A stretch of DNA of 64,000 nucleotides from Lichenicola sp965198655 (GTDB lineage Bacteria > Pseudomonadota > Alphaproteobacteria > Acetobacterales > Acetobacteraceae). The stretch's first letter is position 1. Every line of letters starts with the position of its first letter. A program made the translations under genes and the position numbers. The stretch spans positions 3,844,001 through 3,908,000 of the forward strand of contig OZ240668.1 in the NCBI GenBank assembly GCA_965198655.1. The letters are read 5' to 3'. The notes beneath the pieces are model-generated. The model searched no databases. It saw only the letters and a list, made by a program, of their open reading frames with translations, and was not told the DNA's origin. Shown piece by piece: positions 53,513-63,209 of this stretch.

Positions 53513-54793
53513 CTATCCCAGCACCGACAGCGCCTGAGTCAGGTCGGCCACCAGGTCGCCCGCATCCTCGAGCCCGATGCTGAGCCGGATCAGCCCGTCG
53601 GTGACGCCGATGCGGGCGCGCAGCTCGGCCGGCACCCCGGAATGCGTGGTCGAGGCGGGGTGGCAGGCCAGCGACTCGGTGCCGCCGAGGCTGACCGCCA
53701 GCTTGAACAGGCGGAGCCGGTTCAGCACCCGGAACGCCTCCGCCTGGCCGCCGGCGATCTCGATGGCGAAGGTCGAGCCGGGGCCGGTGCACTGCTTGGC
53801 GTAGATGCGGCGTATCACCTCGCGTCCGCGCTCGGCACCCAGCGCGTGCACCGCGACCACCTTCGGATGCGCGTCCATGGCGCGGATCACGGCGTCGGCG
53901 TGGCTGGACGCGGCGCGGACGCGCACCGCCAGGGTTTCCAGCGACCGGCCGACCATCCAGCAGGAATGCGGGTCGAGCTGGGTGCCGATCGCGCTGCGCA
54001 GCAGACGGATCGGCCGCAGCAGCGTTTGGGCGCCGATCACAGCACCGCCGATCAGGTCGCTGTGGCCGCCGATATACTTGGTCAGCGACGCCACCACCAG
54101 ATCGGCGCCGTGGCGGAGCGGCTGCTGGAACACCGGGCTCAGCATGGTGTTGTCGCACAGCACCAGCGGACGCAGCCCGGTTTCCTCGCCGACCCGGTCC
54201 GACGCCGCCCGCACCGCGGCGATGTCCACCAGCGTGTTCAGCGGGTTTGATGGCGTCTCGATCATGATCAGGCTGAGGCGGCCGAGCCGGCCGGCGGCGC
54301 GGGCGGCATCGTGGATCGCGTCGCCGTCGCCGCCGTCGGCGAAGCCGTGCGCCGTGATGCCGAAACTGGCCAGGGTGCGGGTCAGCAGGGTTTCGGTGCC
54401 GCCATAGAGCGGCTGGCTGTGCAGGATCACGTCGCCAGGCCGCGCGGTGGCCAGGATCGCGGTGGTGATCGCCGCCATGCCGGAGCTGAACGCCAGCGCC
54501 GCCTCGGCCCCCTCGTAGATCGCCAGCCGGTCCTCGATGATCTCGCTGTTGGGATGGTTGAACCGCGAATAAACCAGCCCCGCCCCGCCCTCCGGCACCG
54601 GCTTGCGACCGGCCACCACGTCGAAGAAGTCGCGTCCCTCCTCGGCCGAGCCGAACACGAAGGTCGAGGTCAGGAACACCGGCGGCTTGACCGAGCCTTC
54701 CGACAGCGACGGGTCGTAGCCGTAGCCCAGCATCAGCGTTTCCGGCGCCAGCGCGCGGTCGCCGATCGTCCTGTCGTGGCTGTTGTCTCCCAT
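53513..54793 (-). CDS. Cystathionine gamma-synthase-family PLP enzyme
   Basis: The 426-residue enzyme belongs to the Cys/Met-metabolism PLP family. Features are YSRFNHPNSEIIEDRLA, FSSGMAAIT, the pyridine-binding CDNTMLSPVFQQPL, the PLP Lys in SLTKYIGGHSD and a C-terminal SLGGTESLACHPASTTH. Close relatives include cystathionine gamma-synthase, methionine gamma-lyase and O-acylhomoserine sulfhydrylase; motifs alone do not decide among them. GGGAGG lies 7 nt before ATG 54793. It is divergent from an amino-acid permease, which may carry its substrate or product. Confidence 0.85.
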   Translation of the reverse strand: MGDNSHDRTIGDRALAPETLMLGYGYDPSLSEGSVKPPVFLTSTFVFGSAEEGRDFFDVVAGRKPVPEGGAGLVYSRFNHPNSEIIEDRLAIYEGAEAALAFSSGMAAITTAILATARPGDVILHSQPLYGGTETLLTRTLASFGITAHGFADGGDGDAIHDAARAAGRLGRLSLIMIETPSNPLNTLVDIAAVRAASDRVGEETGLRPLVLCDNTMLSPVFQQPLRHGADLVVASLTKYIGGHSDLIGGAVIGAQTLLRPIRLLRSAIGTQLDPHSCWMVGRSLETLAVRVRAASSHADAVIRAMDAHPKVVAVHALGAERGREVIRRIYAKQCTGPGSTFAIEIAGGQAEAFRVLNRLRLFKLAVSLGGTESLACHPASTTHSGVPAELRARIGVTDGLIRLSIGLEDAGDLVADLTQALSVLG

Positions 54794-54937
54794 CGCCCTG
54801 CCTCCCGGTCGCCATGGCTCCGAACAACCCGCACGATGCGCCGCTCCGTTGCGCGATGCACGCCAAAGCGGCGGGTGAGGCATACGGCGGCGCTCATGCG
54901 CGTTGCGTCGCCGCTCCCCACCGTGCAGCCTCGACCG

Positions 54938-56245
54938 ATGACCCATCAGGTGCGCGACGCCGTCCTGCGCCGGCACATCGGCCCGCTGGCCCTGGCGGCG
55001 GCGGTGGTGAACGGCGTGGTCGGCGCCGGCATCTTCACCCTGCCCGCCGCCATGGCGCAGGCGGCGGGATCGCGCGCGCCGATCGCCTACCTGCTGTGCG
55101 CGCTGGCGATGAGCGCGGTGGTGCTGTGCTTCGCCGAGGCCGGCAGCCGGCTGCCGACCAGCGGCGGCGCCTACGGCACGGTGACGGTCGCGTTCGGCCC
55201 GCTGGCCGGGTTCGTGTGCGGGATGCTGACCTGGATGGCCAGCGTGTTGGCCTGCGGCGGCATCGCGGGCGCCCTGGCGGGAACAATCGGCACCGTGGTG
55301 CCGGCGCTGGCGTCGGGACCGAGCCGGGCAGCGGTGATCCTGTGCTCGATCGGCGCCATCACCGCCGTCAACCTGCTCGGCGTGCGGCAGGCGGCGTGGA
55401 TGGTCTCGGCCATGACCCTGGTCAAGCTGGTGCCGCTGTCCTTGTTCGTGATCGTGGGCGCCGCCGTCCTGCTCGCGGGCGGCGTGCCCCGTCCGCCGCC
55501 GCTGCCCGCGACACGAGGTGCTGGATTGGCCGACGCGGTGATCCTGGGGGTGTTCGCGTTCAGCGGCATGGAAACGCCGCTCGCCGCGAGCGGCGAGGTC
55601 GCGGACGGCCACCGGACGTTGCCGCGCGCGCTGTTCGGGGCGATGGGGTTCGTGCTGGTGCTGTATGTCGGCATCCAACTGGTGGCGCAGGGCCTGCTGG
55701 GTTTGCGGCTGGTCGGCCAGCCGGCACCGCTCGCCGCCGCCGCGTTTCTCGCCGGCCCGCTGGCGCGGGCGGTGCTGGTGGCCGGCACCGGCCTGTCCAT
55801 GCTGGGCTGGATGGGCAGCGACATCCTGGGCGCGCCGCGCATCCTGTTCGCCTTCGCGCGAGACGGGCTGCTGCCCCGCGTCCTCGGCCGCACCGGGCCG
55901 CGCAGCCATGCCCCGGACGTCGCCATCCTGGTCCACGCCGCGATCGCCGCCGGCCTCGCCGTATCGGGAAGCTTCACCGGCCTGATCGTGGCCTCCACCC
56001 TCAACACCGCCGGGCTGTACTTCCTGGCCTGCGGCGCCGCCTGGGTGCTGCACCGGCGCGGCACGCGCAGCCTCGGCGCGCCGGTGCGCTTCAGGCTGCT
56101 GCCGGCGGCTTCGCTGTGCGGCATGACGGCGATGCTGCTGCTGGCCTGCGTGGCGCCGCGCGCCGAGCTGCTGGGCCTCGTCGCCGTGATCGTCGGCAGC
56201 GTCGTGCTCTACGCCGTGATGCGCCGGGTCATCCCGGGCGCCTGA
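54938..56245 (+). CDS. Amino-acid permease of the APC superfamily
   Basis: The 435-residue protein has about twelve membrane helices. The first holds the substrate-binding unwound segment VVGAGIFTLP, and helix 6 has GVFAFSGMET. Both are typical of the amino acid/polyamine/organocation family. Its substrate is not predictable. Being divergent from the PLP enzyme suggests a sulfur amino acid or homoserine derivative. ATG 54938 is preferred; an in-frame ATG 42 nt upstream would add a non-conserved tail. Confidence 0.85.
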   Translation: MTHQVRDAVLRRHIGPLALAAAVVNGVVGAGIFTLPAAMAQAAGSRAPIAYLLCALAMSAVVLCFAEAGSRLPTSGGAYGTVTVAFGPLAGFVCGMLTWMASVLACGGIAGALAGTIGTVVPALASGPSRAAVILCSIGAITAVNLLGVRQAAWMVSAMTLVKLVPLSLFVIVGAAVLLAGGVPRPPPLPATRGAGLADAVILGVFAFSGMETPLAASGEVADGHRTLPRALFGAMGFVLVLYVGIQLVAQGLLGLRLVGQPAPLAAAAFLAGPLARAVLVAGTGLSMLGWMGSDILGAPRILFAFARDGLLPRVLGRTGPRSHAPDVAILVHAAIAAGLAVSGSFTGLIVASTLNTAGLYFLACGAAWVLHRRGTRSLGAPVRFRLLPAASLCGMTAMLLLACVAPRAELLGLVAVIVGSVVLYAVMRRVIPGA

Positions 56246-56249
56246 CGGC

Positions 56250-56404
56250 GAAGGCCAGGGGCTTTGCCCCTGGACCCCATGAAGGGCGAAGCCCTTCAAA
56301 CCCGATTCTTGAAGTAATGGGGTCTGGGGCCTCCGGCCCCAGCGGACCGAGCTGCGAAGCAGATCGGTGCTGCGAAGCAGATCGATGGGCAGAGCCCTGG
56401 CCTT
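56250..56404 (+). repeat. Dispersed palindromic repeat, copy D
   Basis: Same orientation and tail as copy A, beginning 5 nt after the permease stop. The tail segment GCTGCGAAGCAGATCG occurs twice in a row here, so this copy is the longest, with an internal 18-bp duplication. Confidence 0.85.
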
Positions 56405-56500
56405 TCAAGCCTTGAGGCGCAAGCCGACCCTGAGCATGGCACGGCACGTGCATAGGTCAACGACTGCCTTGACCCGTTCCAGCCAGCCGGAGTCGCGACC

Positions 56501-57889
56501 ATGCGCCCTGCCGTCGACGCATCCGCCCGCCGTGCCACCCGGATCGACCTGTTCAGCTTCGGCACGGTGCCGATGCGGGCGTTCCACATGACGTGGCTCG
56601 CCTTCTTCGTGTGCTTCTACGCCTGGTTTGCCGCAGCGCCCTTGATGCCGGTGATCGCCAAGCAGTTCCACCTCAGCGCGCTGCAGGTCGCCAACATCAA
56701 CATCGCCGCGGTGCTGGTGACGGTGGTCGGCCGGCTGGTGATCGGTCCGCTTTGCGACCGGTTCGGCCCGCGTCGGACCTATGTCTGGCTGCTGATCGTG
56801 GGCTCGCTGCCGGTGTTCGGGCTGGCCTTCGCGCAATCCTATGCGTCGCTGCTGTTCTTCCGCCTGCTGATCGGCGCGATCGGCGCCTCGTTCGTGATCT
56901 CGCAGTACCATGCCAGCGTGATGTTCGCGCCGAACGTGGTCGGCACCGCCAACGCCACCGTCGGCGGCTGGGGCAATGCCGGCGCCGGAGTCGCGCAGTC
57001 GGTGATGCCGCTGCTGGCGACGCTGGCGGTGTCGTTCGGCGTGGAGCAGCAATGGGGCTGGCGGGTGGCGCTGTTCGCGCCGGGGATCGCCATGCTGGCG
57101 ATGTCGTTCTTCTATGCTCGGTTCACCCAGGACCTGCCGCAGGGCGACCTGGACGACGTGCGCCGGGCCGGCCTTTCCGTCGACGGGGCCAAGAAGGGCG
57201 GGCTCGGCGCGATGGCGCAGGCGACGCGCAACTACCGGGTCTGGATGCTGGCCGTCTGCTACGGCGGCTGCTTCGGCATAGAGATCTTCGTCCACAACAT
57301 CGCCGCGACCTACTACGTGCACAATTTCGGCCTGTCGCTGGAGTCCGCCGGGCTGGCGGCCGGTGCGTTCGGGCTTCTCGCCTTGTTCGCACGCCCGTTG
57401 GGCGGCGTGCTCAGCGACCTGTCCGCCCGGAGCTTCGGCCTCGACGGCAGGACCTGGCTGCTGTTCGGCGCCATGGCGTGCGAGGGGGCGGGCCTGCTGA
57501 TGTTCAGCCGCGCCCCGAGTGCGGCTGCGGCCGTGGCGCTGATGCTGTTCTTCGGCGTGTTCCTGCACATGTCGGCGGGCGCCGTCTACTCGCTGATGCC
57601 CTTTATCGACCGCAGGGTCATGGGCGGCGTGTGCGGCGTGATCGGTGCCGGGGGCAATGTGGGCGCGGTGCTGGCGGCCTTGCTGAACCGCGAGGTTCCC
57701 TCGCAGCGGGTCTGCCTGGCCGTGCTGGGCGTGACGGTGGTCTGCCTCGCCTTCTGCGCGCTGGCGGTGCGGTTCTCGCCTGAAACGCGGGCGGCCGAGC
57801 GGATGCTGTACGACGAGGCGCTGATGCAGCGCGCCTTGGCGCGTACGGGAAGCGTGTCCGGCGACAACCGCGCCGCCCGGCCGGTTTAG
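56501..57889 (+). CDS. Nitrate/nitrite transporter, NarK/NasA type MFS
   Basis: The 462-residue protein has twelve membrane segments and both nitrate signatures of the NNP family: GGWGNAGAGVAQ in the first half and GAGGNVGAVLA in the second. Helices 2 and 8 hold RLLIGAIGASFV and conserved Arg. It should bring nitrate into the cell for the reductase encoded downstream. A 350-bp gap separates it from that gene, so the two may have separate control. Confidence 0.9.
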   Translation: MRPAVDASARRATRIDLFSFGTVPMRAFHMTWLAFFVCFYAWFAAAPLMPVIAKQFHLSALQVANINIAAVLVTVVGRLVIGPLCDRFGPRRTYVWLLIVGSLPVFGLAFAQSYASLLFFRLLIGAIGASFVISQYHASVMFAPNVVGTANATVGGWGNAGAGVAQSVMPLLATLAVSFGVEQQWGWRVALFAPGIAMLAMSFFYARFTQDLPQGDLDDVRRAGLSVDGAKKGGLGAMAQATRNYRVWMLAVCYGGCFGIEIFVHNIAATYYVHNFGLSLESAGLAAGAFGLLALFARPLGGVLSDLSARSFGLDGRTWLLFGAMACEGAGLLMFSRAPSAAAAVALMLFFGVFLHMSAGAVYSLMPFIDRRVMGGVCGVIGAGGNVGAVLAALLNREVPSQRVCLAVLGVTVVCLAFCALAVRFSPETRAAERMLYDEALMQRALARTGSVSGDNRAARPV

Positions 57890-58239
57890 TGTTCCGATCC
57901 AGAACTCGCGCAGCCGAACCTTTGGGACACCAGCGCGTCGTCTCGTCGATCGATCCGGTTCAATCGGATGCGGCTCGGGCACGACGCAGTTTCCGGCACA
58001 CCTGTTCCTGCGCCTTCGGTGACAGCGTGGAGCCGCGCGCAGGCGCCAGGTGATCGCCGTTTGCCATTTTTCTCGCCAATCACCTGCCCAAGGGCTGACA
58101 TCGGGCAATAAAATGCACAAGATCCGTGCTTCGTGTGGGATCGGGAGCGCGGTGGCATGGCCATGGATGAGCACGCGTCGGGACAGGTCAGGCTGCCGGG
58201 CCGTCAATACCGGCGTCCCGCGGGCGTCTCCGGGACCTG
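57890..58239. other. Leader region between the nitrate transporter and nasA
   Basis: About 350 bp with no gene I can support. It holds an 8-bp inverted repeat CAGGTGAT/ATCACCTG (58047-58054 with 58079-58086), spaced 24 nt, followed by a short AT-rich run. It could be a regulatory leader, as nitrate-assimilation operons of alphaproteobacteria are often controlled by antitermination, but I cannot identify a NasT-type hairpin with confidence. I see no convincing sigma-54 promoter. Confidence 0.3.
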
Positions 58240-60378
58240 ATGCCCGACGGCGCTGCCACCGACGCGCTGCGCCCGCGTGCGGCACCCGCGGCCGGCTCGG
58301 ATGCCACGACCGCCACGCACTGCCCGTACTGCGCCCTGCAATGCGGCATGATGCTGAACCAGGATGCGGCCGGAGCCTGGAGCGTGTCGGCGCGCGACTT
58401 CCCGACCAACAAGGGCGGGCTGTGCCGCAAGGGCTGGACGGCCGCCACGCTGATCGACCACCCTGATCGGCTGACCACGCCGCTGGTGCGCGACGCCAAG
58501 GGCGGCCGGCTGCGTCCGGCGGACTGGGACGAGGCGCTGGACCGCGTTGCCGACGGGATCCGGCGGATCCAGCGCCGGCACGGCGCGAACGCCCTGGCGG
58601 TGTTCGGCGGCGGCGGCCTGACCAACGAGAAGGCGTACCTGCTCGGCAAGTTCGCCCGGCTGGCGCTGCACACCGGCAACATCGACTACAATGGCCGCTT
58701 CTGCATGGCCTCCGCCGCCGCGGCGGGCCTGCGGGCGTACGGCCTCGACCGCGGCCTGCCGTTCCCGCTGGAGGACATCCCCGGCGCGGAGGCGATCCTG
58801 ATCGCCGGGTCCAACCCGGCCGAAACCATGCCGCCGATCATGCAGTATTTCGAGGCGCAGCGCGCCCGCGGCGGCAAGCTGATCGTGTCCGACCCGCGTC
58901 GCACCGCGACCGCCAGGCTGGCCGACCTGCACCTCCCGCTGACTCCGGGCACCGACGCGGCGCTGGCCAACGGCATCCTGCACGTGGCGATCCGCGCCAA
59001 GCTGATCGACGTAGCCTTCATCGCCGAGCGCACGGTGGGCTGGGAGGCGGTACGGCGTGCGGTGGCGTCGGATTGGCCCGACCGGGTGGAGCGGATCACC
59101 GGCGTGCCGGGGCGCGACATCGAGCGCGCCGCGCACATGCTGGGCGAGGCGGCGACCGCGATGGTGCTGAGCGGCCGCGGCCCGGAACAACAGGCCCAGG
59201 GCACCGCCAACGCCACCGCCTTCATCAACCTGGCTTTGGCGCTGGGCCAGGCCGGGCGCAAGCATTGCGGCTGGGGCTGCCTCACCGGCCAGGGCAACGG
59301 CCAGGGCGGCCGCGAGCACGGGCAGAAGAACGACCAGTTGCCGGGCTACCGCAGGCTCGACAACCCCGAGCATCGCGCCGCGGTCGCCGCGGCGTGGGGG
59401 GTGGATCCGGACGACCTGCCCGCTCCCGGCATGCCGGCGATCGAGATGCTGCACGCGCTCGGCCGGCCGGGGGGCGTGCAGGGGCTGATCGTGGCGGCCA
59501 GCAACATCGTGGTCTCGGCCCCGGATGGCGCCTCGCTGGGCGCGCGGCTGTCCGGCCTGGAGCTGTTCGTGGTGCTGGACCAGTTCCTGACCGAAACCTC
59601 GTCGCTGGCCGACGTGGTGCTGCCGGTGCCGCAATGGGCGGAGGAAACCGGCACCATGACCAACCTGGAAGGCCGGGTGATCCGGCGCCGCGCCGCGAAG
59701 GCGCCGCCGCCCGGGGTGTGGACCGACACCAGGATCATCTCCGCACTCGCCGCCAGGCTCGGTTGCGAGGACGGGTTCCCGGCCGAGCCGGACGCGGTGT
59801 TCGCCGATCTGCGCCGCGCCAGCGCCGGCGGAGCGGCCGATTATTCCGGCATGACGCCGGAGCGGATCGAGAACGCGCAAGGGTTGTTCTGGCCTTGTCC
59901 CGGCGAGAACCATGCCGGCACGCCCCGCTTGTTCCTCGACCGCTTCGCTCACGCCGACGGGCGCGCCCGCTTCACCGCGGTCACCCGCCGTCCTTCTGCC
60001 GAGGAGCCGGATGGGTCCTACCCCTTCTACCTCACCACCGGCCGGGTGCTGACCCACTACCAGAGCGGCGCGCAGACCCGACGCGTTCCTGAGCTGAACG
60101 ATGCCGAGCCGGCCGCCTTTGTCGAGATCCATCCCGACACCGCCTTGCCCCTGGGGCTGCACGCCGGCAGCCTGGCGCGCGTCACCACCCGACGCGGCAG
60201 CGTGGTGCTGGCGGCGCGGCTGACCCCCGACATCCGGCGCGACACCCTGTTCGTGCCGTTCCACTGGGGTGGCGCCAGCAACGCCAACCTGCTCACCATC
60301 GACACCGTCGATCCGATCTCGCGCATGCCCGAGCTCAAGGTCTGCGCCGCCCGGATCGAGGCCGCCGCCACGCCATGA
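58240..60378 (+). CDS. nasA: Assimilatory nitrate reductase catalytic subunit
   Basis: The 712-residue molybdopterin enzyme reduces nitrate to nitrite. The [4Fe-4S] site is C28, C31, C35 and C62 (HCPYCALQCGM and GGLCRKGW). Bis-MGD-binding segments follow (GSNPAETMPP, CGWGCLTGQGNGQGG, QFLTETSSLADVVLP, and the C-terminal NSTRTGRV-like YLTTGRVLTHYQSG). It lacks the C-terminal [2Fe-2S] BFD-like domain of longer NasA proteins, so it resembles short NarB-type enzymes that take electrons from ferredoxin or flavodoxin. No electron-transfer partner subunit is adjacent. Confidence 0.9.
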   Translation: MPDGAATDALRPRAAPAAGSDATTATHCPYCALQCGMMLNQDAAGAWSVSARDFPTNKGGLCRKGWTAATLIDHPDRLTTPLVRDAKGGRLRPADWDEALDRVADGIRRIQRRHGANALAVFGGGGLTNEKAYLLGKFARLALHTGNIDYNGRFCMASAAAAGLRAYGLDRGLPFPLEDIPGAEAILIAGSNPAETMPPIMQYFEAQRARGGKLIVSDPRRTATARLADLHLPLTPGTDAALANGILHVAIRAKLIDVAFIAERTVGWEAVRRAVASDWPDRVERITGVPGRDIERAAHMLGEAATAMVLSGRGPEQQAQGTANATAFINLALALGQAGRKHCGWGCLTGQGNGQGGREHGQKNDQLPGYRRLDNPEHRAAVAAAWGVDPDDLPAPGMPAIEMLHALGRPGGVQGLIVAASNIVVSAPDGASLGARLSGLELFVVLDQFLTETSSLADVVLPVPQWAEETGTMTNLEGRVIRRRAAKAPPPGVWTDTRIISALAARLGCEDGFPAEPDAVFADLRRASAGGAADYSGMTPERIENAQGLFWPCPGENHAGTPRLFLDRFAHADGRARFTAVTRRPSAEEPDGSYPFYLTTGRVLTHYQSGAQTRRVPELNDAEPAAFVEIHPDTALPLGLHAGSLARVTTRRGSVVLAARLTPDIRRDTLFVPFHWGGASNANLLTIDTVDPISRMPELKVCAARIEAAATP

Positions 60379-60391
60379 GGAACCGCCGCCT

Positions 60392-60742
60392 ATGATCGAA
60401 TCCACGCCGCGCATCATCACCGGCATCTTCGCCTTCACCGGTGCCGGCCTGCACCAGGCGGTGCCGCTGGATGGGGTGGGCCCGTACACGGTGCCGGCCG
60501 ACCGGCGCGCGCAGCTCATCTACCTGCGCGCCGGCAACTCGACCGACGCGCTGGTGACGTTGGTGCTGATGCGCGACGGCACGCCGATGCGGCTGTTCCC
60601 GGTCGGCGCCCGGTCGGGCCTGCACGTGCCGTTATCCGTGGTCGAGGACCTGTTCCCGGACACCGTGCTCACGGTGCACGTCGCCGCCGCCGAGGGCGTG
60701 TCCGGGCACGTGGTGCTCGACATGGGCCTGATGGAAATCTGA
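60392..60742 (+). CDS. Small conserved-looking protein between nasA and nirB
   Basis: The 116-residue protein starts 13 nt after nasA, and its stop overlaps the ribosome site of nirB. It is beta-rich (RAQLIYLRAGNSTDALVTLVLMRDG in part) with no Cys, signal or cofactor motif. Its tight placement implies a role in nitrate/nitrite assimilation, perhaps an accessory factor. I do not recognise the family. Confidence 0.6.
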   Translation: MIESTPRIITGIFAFTGAGLHQAVPLDGVGPYTVPADRRAQLIYLRAGNSTDALVTLVLMRDGTPMRLFPVGARSGLHVPLSVVEDLFPDTVLTVHVAAAEGVSGHVVLDMGLMEI

Positions 60743-60754
60743 GGAGGAATGCCC

Positions 60755-63208
60755 GTGACAAAGCAGACGCTGGTCGTCATCGGCAACGGCATGGCCGGCG
60801 CCCGCGCGGTGGAGGAGGTGCTCGCCCGCGGCGGGGCGGAGCTTTACGACATCGTCATGTTCGGCGACGAGCCTTACGGCAACTACAACCGGATCATGCT
60901 GTCCAACGTGCTGTGCGGCGTTCAGGACGTGGACGACATCTACATCAACCCGCTCGACTGGTACGCGGACAACGACATCACGCTGCACAGCGGCAACCGG
61001 GTCGCCGCGATCGACCGCGCGGCGCGGGTGGTGACGGCGGCGGACGGGCTTCAGGTGCGCTACGACGTGCTGCTGATCGCCACCGGCAGCCGCCCGTTCA
61101 TCCCGCCGATGGACAACATACGCGACGAACGTGGCGAGCTCCGGCAGGGCGTGTTCGGCTTCCGCACGCTGGACGACTGCAACGCCATGATGGCGACGGC
61201 GAAGCGGAGCCAGTCGGCGGTGGTGCTGGGCGGCGGCCTGCTCGGGCTCGAGGCGGCGCGCGGGCTGACGACGCATGGGCCGTCGGTGCACGTGGTGCAG
61301 AGCAGTCAGCATTTGATGAACGCGCAGCTCGACGCGGAGGGCGGCCACATCCTGCGCGGCGCCATGGAGGCGATGGGCATCGCCATCCATGTCGGACAGC
61401 AGGCGCGCGCGGTCGAGCTCGACGCGGCCGGGCAGGTGGCCGGCGTGCGGCTGAAGGACGGCAGCGTGATCGCCTGCCAGATGGTGGTGGTCGCCGCCGG
61501 GATCAGGCCGAACGTCGAGCTGGCGCAGCGGGCCGGGCTGACGGTGGAACGGGCGATCGTGGTCGACAACCACATGCGCTGCCTGGATGACCGCAACATC
61601 TTCGTGGTCGGCGAGTGCGCGCAGCATCGCGGACAGGTGTACGGGCTGGTGGCGCCGCTGTGGGACATGGCGAAGGTGTTCGCCGACCAGGTGACGCAGC
61701 GGAACCTCGACGCCGCCTATCACGGCTCCAAGCTCGCGACCAAGCTGAAGGTGATGGGGGTGGAGCTGGCCTCGATGGGGCTGACCGAGCCGCAGGAGGA
61801 GCGCGACGAGGTGATCCGCTTCACCGAAACGCGCAGCGGCACCTACAAGAAGCTGATCGTGCGCGACGGGCGGCTGGTCGGCGGCATCCTGATGGGCGAC
61901 ATCTCCAAGGCCGCCTACCTGATGCAGGCCTTCGATCGCGACAGCCCGCTGCCGGAGGAGCGGCTGTCGCTGTTGTTCGACCTCGGCACGCCGTCGCAGA
62001 AGGTGACGCTGGACGAGATGCCGGCCGACGCGCAGGTGTGCAACTGCAACGGCGTCACCAAGGGCGCGATCGGCGCCTGCGTCGCGGCCGGCAAGCGCAG
62101 CACCAAGTCGGTGATGGACGCGACCCGCGCCGGCATGGGCTGCGGCTCCTGCAAGGCGCTGGTGGGCGAGGTGGTGGAATGGTTCTGCGGCGGCACCGTG
62201 GAGGAGGACCCGTCGGTGCACTACTACGTGCCGACCATCCCGATGACCAAGCCGGAGCTGGTGGCGGCGGTCAGGGCGCAAGGGTTGCGCTCGGTGTCGG
62301 CGGTGTTCGGAGCACTCGGCGGCGGGCACGAGGACGCGGGATCGAAGCCGGCACTGGCCTCGCTGCTGATCACCGTGTGGGCGGACGAGTACGAGGACGA
62401 GCGCGACGCCCGGTTCATCAACGATCGGGTGCACGCCAACATCCAGAAGGACGGCACCTTCTCGGTGGTGCCGGAGATGCCGGGCGGCGTCACCACGCCG
62501 GCCGACCTGATCCGCATCGCGGAGGTGGCGCAGAAGTACAACGTGCCGCTGGTCAAGCTCACCGGCGGGCAGCGCATCGACCTGGTCGGCGTGTCCAAGC
62601 AGGACCTGCCGAAGGTGTGGGCCGATCTCGGCATGCCGTCCGGCCACGCCTACGGCAAGAGCTACCGCACCTGTAAGAGCTGCATCGGCACCGAGTTCTG
62701 CCGCTTCGGCCTGGGCGACTCGATGGGTCTGGCGACGAAGATCGAGCGCCGGTTCCGCGGCGTGGACAGCCCGGCCAAACTCAAGCTCGCCACCGCCGGC
62801 TGCCCGCGCAACTGCTCCGAGGCGATGGTCAAGGACATCGGCGCGGTGGCGATCGGCAACGACAAGTGGGAGATCTACGTGGGCGGCGCCGCCGGCGCGC
62901 ATATCCGCAAGGGCGACCTTCTGTGCACGGTGGACGGCGAGGACGCGGTGATGACGATCACCGCGCGCTTCATGCAGTACTACCGCGAGAACGCGAAGTG
63001 GAAGGAGCGCACCTACAGCTTCATCCCACGCGTCGGGCTGGAGCGGATCCGCGCGGTGGTGGTGGAGAACAGCGACAACAGCGTGGCCGAGCTCGACGCG
63101 GCGATGGAGCGCTCGATCGCGGCGGCGCGCGATCCCTGGCAGGAGGCGACGGCGCCGCGCACCGCCAACCAGTTCGCCGACATCGTGGTGCCGGAAGGGG
63201 TGCCGTGA
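60755..63208 (+). CDS. nirB: NAD(P)H nitrite reductase large subunit
   Basis: The roughly 817-residue enzyme reduces nitrite to ammonia. It has an FAD/NAD Rossmann region (VVIGNGMAGARAVEE; TGSRPFIPP; GGGLLGLEAARGL), a BFD-like [2Fe-2S] domain (about 428-475, VCNCNGVTKGAI and GMGCGSCKALV) and a sulfite/nitrite reductase half with siroheme/[4Fe-4S] Cys (about 640-685, CKSCIGTEFC and GCPRNC). The GTG at 60755 has AGGAGG at ideal spacing (7 nt); an ATG 6 nt upstream is only 1 nt from it, so I chose the GTG. Confidence 0.93.
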   Translation: MTKQTLVVIGNGMAGARAVEEVLARGGAELYDIVMFGDEPYGNYNRIMLSNVLCGVQDVDDIYINPLDWYADNDITLHSGNRVAAIDRAARVVTAADGLQVRYDVLLIATGSRPFIPPMDNIRDERGELRQGVFGFRTLDDCNAMMATAKRSQSAVVLGGGLLGLEAARGLTTHGPSVHVVQSSQHLMNAQLDAEGGHILRGAMEAMGIAIHVGQQARAVELDAAGQVAGVRLKDGSVIACQMVVVAAGIRPNVELAQRAGLTVERAIVVDNHMRCLDDRNIFVVGECAQHRGQVYGLVAPLWDMAKVFADQVTQRNLDAAYHGSKLATKLKVMGVELASMGLTEPQEERDEVIRFTETRSGTYKKLIVRDGRLVGGILMGDISKAAYLMQAFDRDSPLPEERLSLLFDLGTPSQKVTLDEMPADAQVCNCNGVTKGAIGACVAAGKRSTKSVMDATRAGMGCGSCKALVGEVVEWFCGGTVEEDPSVHYYVPTIPMTKPELVAAVRAQGLRSVSAVFGALGGGHEDAGSKPALASLLITVWADEYEDERDARFINDRVHANIQKDGTFSVVPEMPGGVTTPADLIRIAEVAQKYNVPLVKLTGGQRIDLVGVSKQDLPKVWADLGMPSGHAYGKSYRTCKSCIGTEFCRFGLGDSMGLATKIERRFRGVDSPAKLKLATAGCPRNCSEAMVKDIGAVAIGNDKWEIYVGGAAGAHIRKGDLLCTVDGEDAVMTITARFMQYYRENAKWKERTYSFIPRVGLERIRAVVVENSDNSVAELDAAMERSIAAARDPWQEATAPRTANQFADIVVPEGVP

Positions 63209-63209
63209 C

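Noticed and set aside
57890..58239. Riboswitch or NasT-type antitermination leader upstream of nasA
   Set aside because: Only one weak inverted repeat is visible; I could not identify the paired hairpins or a known riboswitch core, so it is described as an unassigned leader.
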